From Palaemon carinicauda (taxonomy: Eukaryota; Arthropoda; Malacostraca; Decapoda; Palaemonidae): a stretch of DNA of 64,000 nucleotides. Under the pieces are notes generated by a model. That model made no database searches, was not told the origin of the DNA, and saw only the letters and a program-made list of their open reading frames with translations. The stretch spans positions 43,898,407 to 43,962,406 of the forward strand of contig NC_090761.1 in assembly GCF_036898095.1 (NCBI RefSeq). Direction: 5' to 3'. The translations under genes were made by a program, and so were the position numbers. Below, piece by piece: positions 11,787 to 25,124 of this stretch (positions are counted from its first letter, which is position 1; each line of letters starts with the position of its first letter).

Positions 11787-12187
11787 AATAGGCTGTTTAA
11801 CCGGTCCCGGTAAAATAGACAAACTTACTTTTAAGCTTATTTTGCCGGTCCGGTAAAATAGACAAACATGCTTTGAAGCCTATTTTGCCCGTCTCAAACA
11901 AATATGAATATTTTATTGTTTTATAGGTTCCTGGCAATGTTGTAGGCAAATGTATAAAAAGTACTAAGCAAGAAATTATCTAACAAGTTAATAGTAAATA
12001 TATTGAAAATTAGTTGAGCAATTGTATAAAAAAAGAAAATTAGTTGTTGAACAGTTCTAAATAGTCTCTTCCAGTATTTACCGGCAAAATAAGCTTAAAA
12101 GCAGGTTTGTCTATTTTACCGGGACCGGCAAAATAAGCTTAAAATAAGTTTGTCTATTTTACCGGGACCGGCTAAATAGCCTCTTCC
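11787..12187. mobile_element. MITE with long compound terminal inverted repeats
   Basis: A 400-bp non-coding element. The left end reads AATAGGCTGTTTAACCGGTC, and the right end is its imperfect reverse complement (CCGGCTAAATAGCCTCTT). Each terminal repeat contains two tandem copies of an approximately 45-bp module (GTAAAATAGACAAAC...TTTTAAGCTTATTTTGCC). The direct repeat TTTATATATCG flanks it (11776-11786 and 12188-12198), a probable 11-bp target-site duplication. Its ends match those of the larger element at about 20775-21910, which is the likely autonomous-type relative. Confidence 0.75.
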
Positions 12188-12213
12188 TTTATATATCGAT
12201 TCCCCAGTATGTT

Positions 12214-12268
12214 TTCCCCACCCAAAACCCAGAGTTCCCACTGGGGGTCCCCCATTATTGGAGGATAT
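12214..12268 (-). repeat. Dispersed microsatellite-linked repeat
   Basis: The GC-rich block CCCACCCAAAACCCAGAGTT...GGGGGTCCCCCATTATTGG is the reverse complement, with few changes, of 22590-22644. In both places it adjoins TA-rich sequence, suggesting a dispersed module that travels with or seeds (TA)n tracts. Confidence 0.7.
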
Positions 12269-12298
12269 ACATGTATATATATTTCTGAAACTATTCAT

Positions 12299-13203
<905 letters not shown>

Positions 13204-13254
13204 ATATATGTATAGGCCTACATAATATATAATGTTTTTTTTTTCTTTTTTAAG

Positions 13255-13405
13255 GGAGAAAATTAAGCCTTTAGTGCCGAGCAACTACTTCTACATCGTA
13301 AGTTCCTGCAGTATAAATGAGTCAGTCACCAAGTGTCCAGGAAACCAAACTGAGGTGTTATCGTTCGTCTTCCCTAATACGAATCATAATGATAACTGTC
13401 TGATG
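13255..13405 (+). CDS. ENPP-family phosphodiesterase, penultimate coding exon
   Basis: Exon of an ectonucleotide pyrophosphatase/phosphodiesterase, type II membrane or secreted enzymes that hydrolyse nucleotides or lysophospholipids outside the cell. The exon encodes part of the C-terminal nuclease-like domain (non-catalytic in ENPPs): [12 protein letters not shown], then two further Cys and [13 protein letters not shown], matching the family pattern of a hydrophobic strand ending in SC, C...L.F..P, and an N...C pair. The acceptor is a long pyrimidine run ending TTTTTTAAG and the donor is ATG|GTAAGA, leaving phase 0 for the next exon. One base at the start completes a codon from an upstream exon outside the recognised sequence. 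The paralogue (ENPP1-3 type or other) cannot be fixed. Confidence 0.8.
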
Positions 13406-13840
13406 GTAAGAAAAATATGATGTTTTCATTTCTTCTTATGTGAGTTTCCATCTACAATTTGTATTTGTGTATGTTTATAACACTAAATGTTCCTATGAAA
13501 ATACTAGGAAATTAAGAATACGATGTAGGCCTATAGCTTTTGTTGATCAGTTCTCAAGAGATTTGTGTATAAACTAAAAATGGATCATTTATGCAAAATT
13601 ATGCTTATCATTTTATTGAAATTTGGTAAAATTAACTTACGATTTTAAAATTGATTTATCCGTTTTCTTTTAGCTCAAATCATTTTGATGATCTAAAGTA
13701 CTTCTTACATTGATAGCCACAGAATAATTAATATTGCAATCAACAGGGTATTCAATTTGAAACGCACATGCTAGCTAGTGTATATTAACTTTATTTGTAT
13801 ATCTACTTTTAACTTCAAAACTTTTTATTGTGCTTTACAG

Positions 13841-14026
13841 AATAATTCTGAATATCTTCACTACCATATGACGAATGTCAAGGATATTGAGCTGCTCACA
13901 GGCCTTCAATTCTTCAGAAGCCCAAACTTGAATAAGACTGAAATGCTGAAGCTGAAAACCATTCAGCCGTATAACCTCTGGCCTTTATCCGAGCCTTCGA
14001 ACTCGACGGAAACATCTGCGTCTTGA
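13841..14026 (+). CDS. ENPP-family phosphodiesterase, last coding exon
   Basis: Follows a 435-bp intron with acceptor TGTGCTTTACAG and joins in phase 0. It encodes HYHMTNVKDIELLTGLQFF, the highly conserved end of the ENPP nuclease-like domain (family pattern: basic residue, x, D-x-E-x-L-T-G-L-x-F-[FY]), then KLKTIQPYNLWPL and a Ser/Thr-rich tail ending at TGA 14024-14026. Family members end at this position, so this is the true C-terminus. An AATAAA at about 14254 could be the polyadenylation signal. Catalytic-domain exons are not in the window; upstream introns must be long and filled by the elements at 1-9130 or lie further left. Confidence 0.85.
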   Translation, partial: NNSEYLHYHMTNVKDIELLTGLQFFRSPNLNKTEMLKLKTIQPYNLWPLSEPSNSTETSAS

Positions 14027-14354
14027 GGAGTAACGGGAACAACAAATTTCGTTTATTTATCTTCCATAAAATTAGAACGCGGTCTTCTGCACGTGCAGTT
14101 TGAACATTTATATACATGCATCAGTGATCGTCTGAATTTTAAAGGTTCTGTTCACAAATGGGAGAGATTTCCCCGAGCGCCAAAAAGTAGTAGTCTCAGT
14201 GAATTTAACAAAATACAATGATGCATAATGAGGAAATTTTCATTTATAGTCGCTAATAAACGTTTTTTTATTATTATTATTGCAATGTATATCGCTACAC
14301 AAGAAAACAAGTTGTCATACTATACTTCAAATAATTGTGTATTCATTGATAAAA

Positions 14355-14355
<1 letters not shown>

Positions 14356-14439
<84 letters not shown>
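14356..14439. repeat. (CA)n(TA)n compound microsatellite
   Basis: About 40 bp of CA followed by about 45 bp of TA, about 330 bp downstream of the ENPP stop codon. Confidence 0.95.
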
Positions 14440-14443
<4 letters not shown>

Positions 14444-15034
14444 ATATTGTATGCTTATATACAATGTATATACATACACATTTGTTTTTCCGGTAATTGG
14501 GTTGATAGGTGATTGTGATGTTTTATTGTTTATAAAGCTAACTTTGTGCGCCACTCTTCAGTACAAGAGTAATGTCTGAAGACAAGAAAATGATGTAAAG
14601 TCTAACGCTGGAGACTTAAACAAAAAGACTAAAAGATTTCCAGACTTACAGTCTTGCATTTTTCTCTCTCTCCAGTCTACTCCAGCTTCGAAAAGAGAAA
14701 ACCTGTGATATAGTGACCTGAGTTTGTTGCCAACTGGCTGAATGATAGTGTGGGCAGTAAGAGAATAGAATATTTGATTCTAATTGATATTCAATTGTGA
14801 AACAGAAAGGGAGATGCGTAGCGTAGTCCTTGGTATTGTTTACCGAGGCATTGCAGGGCTTTGCTGGTAACCGTGATTCGCGAAGCTTAGTAGATTTAAT
14901 CATTAGGATTTAGTTACAAATAGTTTTGAAAGTTTTTAACAAACCATCTGGTCTTCATGGACGACGAGGTAACATTAGTTCCTGACCTGGCTTTTATCAT
15001 ATTCAGTTCAAAGTACGTATGTAACTGCAAGTAC

Positions 15035-15035
<1 letters not shown>
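14440..15035. other. Non-coding stretch, nothing recognised
   Basis: Short open frames only, with no recognisable domain or repeat family. Confidence 0.4.

Positions 15036-15128
<93 letters not shown>
15036..15128. repeat. (TA)n microsatellite
   Basis: About 93 bp of uninterrupted TA dinucleotides, flanked by TACGTA-rich sequence. Confidence 0.95.
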
Positions 15129-15133
<5 letters not shown>

Positions 15134-16129
15134 ATATACATCCTGTATATGTACATACATGCAATGCATATACTGTCACATGCATGTATGTACAGTATAG
15201 GCCTACAAATGCAGTGCATAATGCATTTCATATGCGAGATAGTATAATCACATACAAGGCATATTTCGAAATGCCTATTTCTCTAAAGCTAAACTTTAGG
15301 TTCTTATATTATTTCCGGAATTTCTGTTGAATCATGATGAAGAAGTTACATGTTAAAGAGTCCATAATTTCTTAATATCTAAAATTTGCTCAACTAATAC
15401 ATTCCAAAACAAATTTATATAATTTATGGATCTAATCCCGTTTTTAGGCAGTTATTGTATAAGTAAGAGTTCTTATTAAGTTTTCTGGGTATTTTTTTTA
15501 TGAGAATGTGCTTCATTGTTCATTATACATTGTATACATTATTCATTACATGAAGTTCTGTCGAAGATTTACGATGAAAATCTGTATTGTTTATCTTATC
15601 TCAGCCTATTTTCTCTGTTTTCCTAATATATGTATATATGAATAGATGTATGTATATTTCAACATTGTGCGTATATGGATTAATGTTAATGACATAACAC
15701 TGGAATACCGCATTGAGAAATCTTAACAGTTTTCCGAGTAGAGATTACTTTAATGACCTCTTTTCTCTAAAACTGTAACTCAGACATTTGTCCTTTGTAC
15801 AAATTCCGTTTAGGTTCCCACAGTTATATGTGTATGGGAAATTTATGTGGGTTTTTTCTACAAATACTTATCTGCATATTCTGGACCAATAAAATGTATA
15901 TCAGAATTATGTTTTTACAGGTTCTTAGGGTTTGTTTACAAGCAGCAAAAATTAACAAATTCATTTGTTTTTGTTTTCTTTTACAACAGCCGGGATTGAT
16001 TGATTGATTTGAAGTTTTCTGGCATCCTGACATTGAAAGTCATTGACGCTGATATCGTTTATTATAAATAAAGAATTAAATAATATTTACTTAAAACCAT
16101 AAAAGTAAATATGTTATTGTTAAAGTTAA

Positions 16130-16500
16130 AAAACTTTCAGAAGACCAGCTTTTGCAATAAATCTAAAAATGCCGCTAGCATTGTACGACACATCACGTCC
16201 AAGAATCCTGGCAAGGATGAACCTGCCATCCTCACCCCGAGCCTCGAACAGATATCTATTTCTTTCTGCGCTATACGTGGGGCATTCATTCAACAAATAC
16301 CTTATCTTGGATTAATGTTGAGGGATTGTTTTGGTTCCTTGCTTCCCTTTTGGAGAAACTAACGCCTGTATTTTACTGACTGAGTTGGTATCCTCTTTAT
16401 ATAGAAGTGTTTCTTCTGAACGGATTCTTTGCTTGAATAATGTTGCATGGCAAAGGGAATATTGTTCTTCCATTGACACGAATGATTTAACTCTGATAAC
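16130..16500 (-). pseudogene. Non-LTR retrotransposon C-terminal fragment
   Basis: On the minus strand the reading LTLIQDKVFVE, then after a one-base shift CPTYSAERNRYLFEARG and ARILGRDVSYNASGIFRFIA, resembles the C-terminal Cys/His region of I/Jockey-like non-LTR elements, where a LT-x-x-H-x-L-x-E-C-P motif precedes a hydrophobic helix. Upstream (higher coordinates) the reading is degraded. Clade and age are uncertain; it is an old fragment. Confidence 0.45.
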
Positions 16501-16509
16501 GTGAATGAT

Positions 16510-16511
16510 CG

Positions 16512-16550
<39 letters not shown>
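16510..16550. repeat. Poly-T tract
   Basis: About 41 consecutive T. It lies on the 5' side of the minus-strand LINE fragment, so it is not that fragment's poly-A tail. Confidence 0.95.
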
Positions 16551-19379
<2,829 letters not shown>

Positions 19380-19591
19380 TGCATTCTAAAGTTGTTGTTG
19401 TAAATTGTTATTTCTACGACGATTGTGCATACATACGTCTTCCAAGAAATAGGGTAATATTGTTTTTATGTCATAATACCTATATATGCAACCATCATGC
19501 ATCTGTTGTGGAAATCATAATATAAGAAGTATATCAAGTCCCATGCAGCTCACATATAGATAAGAAAACATGCATTACCAGAAAGTATATT

Positions 19592-19593
19592 AC

Positions 19594-19649
<56 letters not shown>

Positions 19650-20256
19650 TGCTAAGCTACAATCCTAGTTGGAAAGCAGGATGCTATAAGCCCAGGGGCC
19701 CCAACAGGGAAAATAGCTCAGTGAGGAAAGGATACAAGGGAAAATAACATCAAAATGAATATTTCCTAAATAAACTATAAAAACTTTAACAAAACACGAG
19801 GAAGAGAAATTAGATAGAATAGTGTGCCCGAGTGTACCATCAAGCAAGAGAACTCTAACCCAAGACAGTGGAAGACCATGGTACAGAGACTATTACACTA
19901 CCCAAGACTAGAGAACAATGGTTTGAGTGTCCTCCTAGAAGAGCTGCTTACCATAGCTAAAGAGTCTCTTATATCCTTACCAACAGGAAAGTGACCACTG
20001 GGCAATTACAGTGCAGTAGTTAACCCCTTGGGTTTAGAAGAATTGTTTGGTAATCTCAGTGTTGTCAGGTGTATGAGGGCAGAGGAGAATATGTACAGAA
20101 TAGGCCAGACTATTCAGTGAATTTGTAGGCAAAGGGAAAATTAACCGTAACCAGGGAGAAGGTTCCAATTTAGTACTATGTGGCCAGTCAAAGGACAACA
20201 TAACTGTTCTGCGGTAGTATCTCAACGGGTGGCTGGTGCCCTGGCCAACCTACTAC
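19592..20256 (+). repeat. Dispersed repeat with (TTA)n head
   Basis: A 58-bp (TTA)n/(ATT)n run followed by about 600 bp of non-coding sequence beginning GCTAAGCTACAATCCTAGTT and ending GGCTGGTGCCCTGGCCAACC. Part of the same sequence (GCTCCAACAGGGAAA...CAGTAAGGAAAGGAAA) recurs at 24846-24925, showing it is dispersed. It has no long open frame and looks like a non-autonomous retroposon (SINE-like). From memory, similar sequence is common in shrimp transcripts, which is weak support for a decapod source. Confidence 0.6.
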
Positions 20257-20318
20257 TTACAAATCACAGATCTTTCTGATAGGAAACCGAGAATTGGAAA
20301 GACTGTTACTAAAAACTC

Positions 20319-20464
<146 letters not shown>

Positions 20465-20774
20465 CGCAGAGAAAACAAACTTGACAAACGCAATTACAGG
20501 CCATCCGGAATTGGTGAGAGTCGTTTTAGAAGCAATAATCGTGTATTACTACTACTAAGAGGCTTCGACCATTGTGCGATTTGATAATTTATTTCATTTC
20601 ATGTCATGAGACTCATGAAGAATACTGTAAGTCTATGCTTTGCTATCAAAATCACGTTGATATTTATTGATAGGACTTGAGTACTGTGTTAATAATTATC
20701 TTGTGGTATATGCATCTGTGACTACAATTGTTGGTGAAACCATTCTATTTTGTGTTTCCTTACCAACCATAAAA

Positions 20775-21910
20775 TAAGACAAACCTACTTATAAGCTTAT
20801 TTTACCAGACCCGGTGAAGTAGACAAACCTGCTTTTAAGCTTATTTTGCCGGTAAATATTATAAATAATAACAATAAAACTAAAAAATTACAAAACCCTT
20901 AAAACAAATTTATTTATATTTTAAAGACAATTTTGAATCTTGTTCACTATAGATTAAAAAAAATCATTAAAACGATTATTTTAATCAATTATTAAAATAA
21001 ATACAGCTGTCTTAGAATTTTTAGGCATCAGTCTCTGCAAATCCAAAACTTTAATTCGGGAGCCTTGTTTTACCAATACACCTAAGCTGCACCTACTGAA
21101 GACAACAGTCACAGACCACAGAGTCCATCTTGCTCAAATCCTGACTACAGAGCTCACACGTCCACAGCTTTCCAACCGTCTGAATCAAAATATCGGCGGA
21201 TTGTATGGATTGAAACATTTTCATCCAGACATGCTGTTGGAATTGAAGAAGGGTTTTGTTCTACCGCATTTTCAGAGAGAACTCTCCACGCATGGCACGG
21301 ATGGCATCTTTATCACTTACAAAGTAGCCAGGTACCTGTAGATCCCTGTCATTAGATGATTTTTTGATAAATGGAGTTGGCTTATCAAGTCGACTTTTTC
21401 TTTGGAAGTCCCAGAACATTATTGTTTGACCCTTTGGGTCTACCCCTTTTCTTGGCTTATGGAGGCCAAGTGACATCGTCTAATTTAGGTTAAGCAGATT
21501 CTGGAACTGCACTGTTCTCAGTAAAAGTGGATGGTTCTGTTTCACCCTCGGCTGCTGATAATTCTGTACCTGTAGGTATTAAGTCAGAATTCTGTATGTC
21601 TGGCAAATCATCCTGTTTTGTGCATTAAGTGATGCTGAAATTATGGTCAATTGGCATGTCAATCACTGGGAGATCCTGCTCAATAACTAAAACAACTGCA
21701 GCCCGAGGAGAACGATGTAAATCGTCTCAGTGGAGACCTTAAACCCGCAACTTTAACTTTTTATAAGAGAACCTATAAAACAATATATTCATATTTGTTT
21801 GAGACCGGCAAAATAAACTTCAAAGCATGTTTGTGTATTTTACCGGACCGGCAAAATAAGCTTAAAAGTAGGTTTGTCTATTTTACCGGGACCGGTTAAA
21901 TAGCCTATTC
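20775..21910 (-). mobile_element. Decayed DNA transposon related to the MITE at 11787
   Basis: The ends carry the same approximately 45-bp modules as the 400-bp MITE, two in tandem at each end and inverted (left about 20781-20855, right about 21805-21909, ending ACCGGGACCGGTTAAATAGC). The interior is 0.95 kb and contains a minus-strand relic frame with a PHD-like finger. Target-site duplication is not clear here. The superfamily cannot be settled from the relic. Confidence 0.65.
21060..21476 (-). pseudogene. Relic coding region with PHD-like zinc finger
   Basis: Minus-strand frame 21476-21261 encodes a basic segment (KPRKGVDPKGQTIMFWDF), stops at TAG, and continues in the same frame as LWTCELCSQDLSKMDSVVCD-C-C-L-Q, stop, V-Q-L-R-C-I-G. 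The spacing W-x-C-x2-C...V-x-C-D-x-C...C matches a PHD finger in which the conserved Trp before the final ligands has become a stop. Some eukaryotic DNA transposases end in a PHD finger, so this is likely the C-terminal part of a transposase. At least two nonsense mutations show that it is dead. Confidence 0.5.
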
Positions 21911-22521
21911 GTTTATTTTACATTAAGACTTCTCAAAACGATTTTAATTAGCATATTTCAATAAATCATGACTAGTATAATCGTTTAAATGCATAACTAT
22001 GAATTGCTGGAGTATAATAACCGAGGTAATCAAGTTCTAATTTTGTATAATGGATAACTAATGCTCAAATACTAACCCAATAGGCTAATGCACGTAGTGA
22101 AACGTTCCTCTTGCCAGAACATAGTAGAATGAGATAATGTTTAATCGCGAGCGAAGCAAGCTTACGGCAGAGCAAAAACCAATAAATCATTAGCTCAATT
22201 AATTAGGGAGGTATTTGTAGCATGATAAAAATACAGGGTATATGTATGATAGCGGCCACCTGTATGTATGACGATGGCTGACTTAGAATACGGCAGTGTG
22301 AAGGGGGTCGCAGAGGAGCGTTAGCCCCCCTGTTACATAAGTAAGTAAAAACATGGCTTGTAAGTTAGGTTAAGGTGGAAAGTTTAGGTAAGTTGGTGTC
22401 CCTTTGGTATTACTGTACTTACCATCAGGGTAACCTTTTCTAGTAAAAACCAACTTCGTATAGAAAAACGTTCATTTCCATCGAAAATGAAACTTATTTT
22501 GGCGCAAATGAATACTTAATG

Positions 22522-22591
<70 letters not shown>
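22522..22591. repeat. (TA)n microsatellite
   Basis: About 70 bp of TA directly joined to the GC-rich module at 22592. Confidence 0.95.
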
Positions 22592-22593
<2 letters not shown>

Positions 22594-22650
22594 ACCGATA
22601 ATGGGGGACCCCCAGTGGGAACTCGGGGTTTTGGGTGGGGAAAACAGTAT
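22592..22650 (+). repeat. Dispersed microsatellite-linked repeat (second copy)
   Basis: CCACCGATAATGGGGGACCC...GGTTTTGGGTGGGGAAAAC is the inverted copy of the block at 12214-12268. Both copies adjoin TA-rich runs. Confidence 0.7.
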
Positions 22651-22655
22651 ACTGT

Positions 22656-24295
22656 ATAATGGTAAAACACCTTTTTTTCTCTATGCATTATGTTCTTGGA
22701 CGTATAATAAATCCATGGGAAACTCACAAATCATCTATATCTTATACTATCGGTATATTTTTCATTTATTTATTGACATTCTACGGGTCGGTTGTATTCG
22801 CTCTTGTTTGTTCGTATGTACATACCAGTTTTACATCTTCTGCGCTTATATCATATAAACCCCGCCCTCCTTTATTACCAATGGGATTACTTGTTTCCTT
22901 ATAACCCCTCCCCATTTATCTCCACGTCATTCAAGTATTTTTACCCCCGACATTCAAGTATTCTACTTGATCTAATACAACTGTACCCTTCCTTTCATGT
23001 AATAGCCACGTGTACATATTACGCATTAATTACTCATTTTCTTGTAAACCCTCCTCATTTTTACACATGCCATTCAAGTATTCTTCTTGATCTGACCCTT
23101 CTAATACCGTATGTACCCATTTGTTTATGCAATACCCACATGGGCCTATTGCGTTTAATCCTAACAATTCTTCTAATACTGTATGTTTATGCAATACCCA
23201 TGTGGACATACAGTCTTATTTTTCACCCTAGTTATTCAAGTATACTGTACTACGACTTTTTACCCCTCTAATAACGTTGTTATTTTTTTTGTTGATGCAA
23301 TACCCACTTGTATATTTCTCTTTGTTTCCATATCCCTTTCAACTGTTTTCTCCCTTATTACAGCATTTAAATTTATTACCATTAAATATTTATTATTCTC
23401 TTCATTTTAACTGAATATTTTTCCTTCATACCTGTTGTTATTGCCTTATCACACCCAGTTTTCACATAAATACCTGCTCTGATCAGGTTTCCTATGCAAG
23501 TTCTTTCAAGTTTACTTTGTAGACTCCGTTCTGTTTCCGTTAACCAATCACGTGCCCATACATTTAGAAAGTTTCCACAAGGGGATGATATTTCCCCTCC
23601 CCCTTTCCTTATCTCTTCAAGTGCTCGCATCAGTCCCTTCCCAATACTTTTTCCCTGTAAAACCATTGTGTGTGTTAAGCCTTTGTACATAATCTACTCC
23701 TTTCGTGTGCTATTATGGAACTTCCTATACAAACGTGCAATGGATGTAGTTATTCGTACTTAGAAGCCGTAGGAAAGTTTCATGGAAATTACCATGGCAC
23801 ACCAGATGTAAAGCAGCAAATATCGAAATAGAATTATCCTTATGAAAAAGGGGTTTGGCTGCAGTGAAGCAGGTCTATTATTATTACAGATTTCAGGGGT
23901 GGTTTTGGTATAACACATGAAGGGTACTGTGAGGGAAGCATACTTTTACTGTGTATTGCCCAACACGATACACCAAGCGAGTATGGATAATGAACTTCCA
24001 GAAATAATTCCTGTGCACACTCCGTTTAGTAATTCCTAAGAAAACTGGGGGAAGACATTTTAAAGCATTGATAAGCAAACAAGCTGGAGTAGGTCTGATC
24101 AGTACTAGACGACTGAAGAAACTGAGGATACAAAGAGAATGTCTTGTCAGTTACTACTTACTGCTAGAATGCTCATTCCTTTGTTAAGATGATTTGTTTA
24201 TTGAGGGGGTAAAAATTGGGAAAATTATAAAATTTGAAAATGATATGAGTGAAGGTTGATAAAATCAGCTTCTGAAGAGGCCATATGAACATCAG
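22656..24295. other. Non-coding region with diverged internal repeats; possible 5' end of OSGEPL1
   Basis: From about 22900 to 23300 the motif CATTCAAGTATTCTACTTGA and the phrase CAATACCCACATG recur irregularly, suggesting a diverged tandem array. A minus-strand open frame at 23382-23690 (102 codons) has no recognisable domain. At 24293-24296 the sequence ATCAG|GTGAGT looks like a splice donor and, paired with the acceptor at 24430, would leave a non-coding first exon of OSGEPL1 ending at 24295. Promoter elements are not evident. Confidence 0.35.
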
Positions 24296-24430
24296 GTGAG
24301 TATGGAGGTAAGAAATTATATTATTCTAATTTTGTTTTTCTTTTGAAAATTTTGTCAAAGCTTCATTATACTGTATTATCATAATATGATCTGATGTTGC
24401 ATTGTATCATTCTATTTTCTTTTGTTTCAG

Positions 24431-24593
24431 TCTGAATGATGGTGTAGCCTGAATGAAAGAAAGTGTTATGGCAGCTTACGTGGGTAATTTTTGTAAATTT
24501 ACATTGCCAAGGATTAAATTTCTTTCAAGAGTTGACACATATTGTCACTATGCCAAGTCTATTACAAGTGCTGTTAGTCAGCCAAGGAAACAG
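24431..24593 (+). CDS. OSGEPL1: OSGEPL1 exon 1 (start codon, mitochondrial presequence)
   Basis: First coding exon of the mitochondrial tRNA N6-adenosine threonylcarbamoyltransferase (TsaD/Qri7 family), which with L-threonylcarbamoyladenylate forms t6A37 in mitochondrial ANN-decoding tRNAs. Acceptor TTTGTTTCAG ends at 24430. TGA at 24450-24452 is in frame, so translation starts at ATG 24453 or at the better-context ATG 24468 (MAAYVGNF). The exon encodes 47 residues rich in Lys, Arg and Ser with one acidic residue after the second Met, as expected of a matrix-targeting presequence. Donor CAG|GTAAAT leaves phase 0, which joins exactly to exon 2 (LVLGIETS). Assignment of this exon rests on phase, donor quality and presequence character, since presequences are not conserved. 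Confidence 0.7.
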
Positions 24594-24845
24594 GTAAATT
24601 TTTCTAATTGTCAATACATCACTTTCTCATTCAAGCTGTAATTGTTACATGTTGCTTTATAAGAGGTTATCTGTATGTACTGTACCTAATTACTGTACTC
24701 TACCTGTATTTTGGCTATCTGTTTTGGGAAATTTTTTTCCATGTGCTAGTACTATATCTCAGCTTGGCTTATGGATAACAATCATTGGTTTATATTTGAT
24801 TTTTGGATGCCTGGAAAATGATCCAATATTATGGTTACTGTACTA

Positions 24846-24925
24846 GCTAAGGGCTCCAACAGGGAAAGCCCAGTAAGGAAAGGAAATAGGGAAACAACAA
24901 ATAAACTATATGAGAAGTAATGGAA
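24846..24925 (+). repeat. Fragment of the dispersed repeat of 19592-20256
   Basis: GGGCTCCAACAGGGAAAGCC and the bases after it (CAGTAAGGAAAGGAAA...AATAAACTATA) match the 5' third of the repeat at 19592. DIRS copy A starts a few bases downstream. Confidence 0.6.
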
Positions 24926-24965
24926 TATAGTTTAAAAAATCATTGTTCCGTAACCGAAATACAAA

Positions 24966-25124
24966 CCACGCTATTTACATTGGGTTTACTTTCGGCGTAG
25001 CTGAAATGACAAGCCAATAGTTTTTAACGAGGGTTAACTACCCCCGCGCTAGTTAGCGGGGGTAGGGGAAGGGGTAGCTTGCTACCTCTCCCCCCCACAC
25101 ACCGGTGATTTGCTTCACTTCACT
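24966..25124 (+). repeat. Left ITR of copy A
   Basis: TTTACATTGGGTTTACTTTC through CACCGGTGATTTGCTTCACTT; reverse complement of 32715-32874 with few mismatches. It includes a GC-rich palindromic block (CCCCCGCGCTAGTTAGCGGGGG). Confidence 0.9.

Noticed and set aside
16510..16550. Poly-T as the tail of the adjacent LINE fragment
   Set aside because: For a minus-strand element the tail should lie at lower coordinates than the coding fragment; this tract is on the wrong side.
23382..23690. 102-codon minus-strand frame as a gene
   Set aside because: No recognisable domain, no splice or start support, and it overlaps diverged repeat-like sequence.
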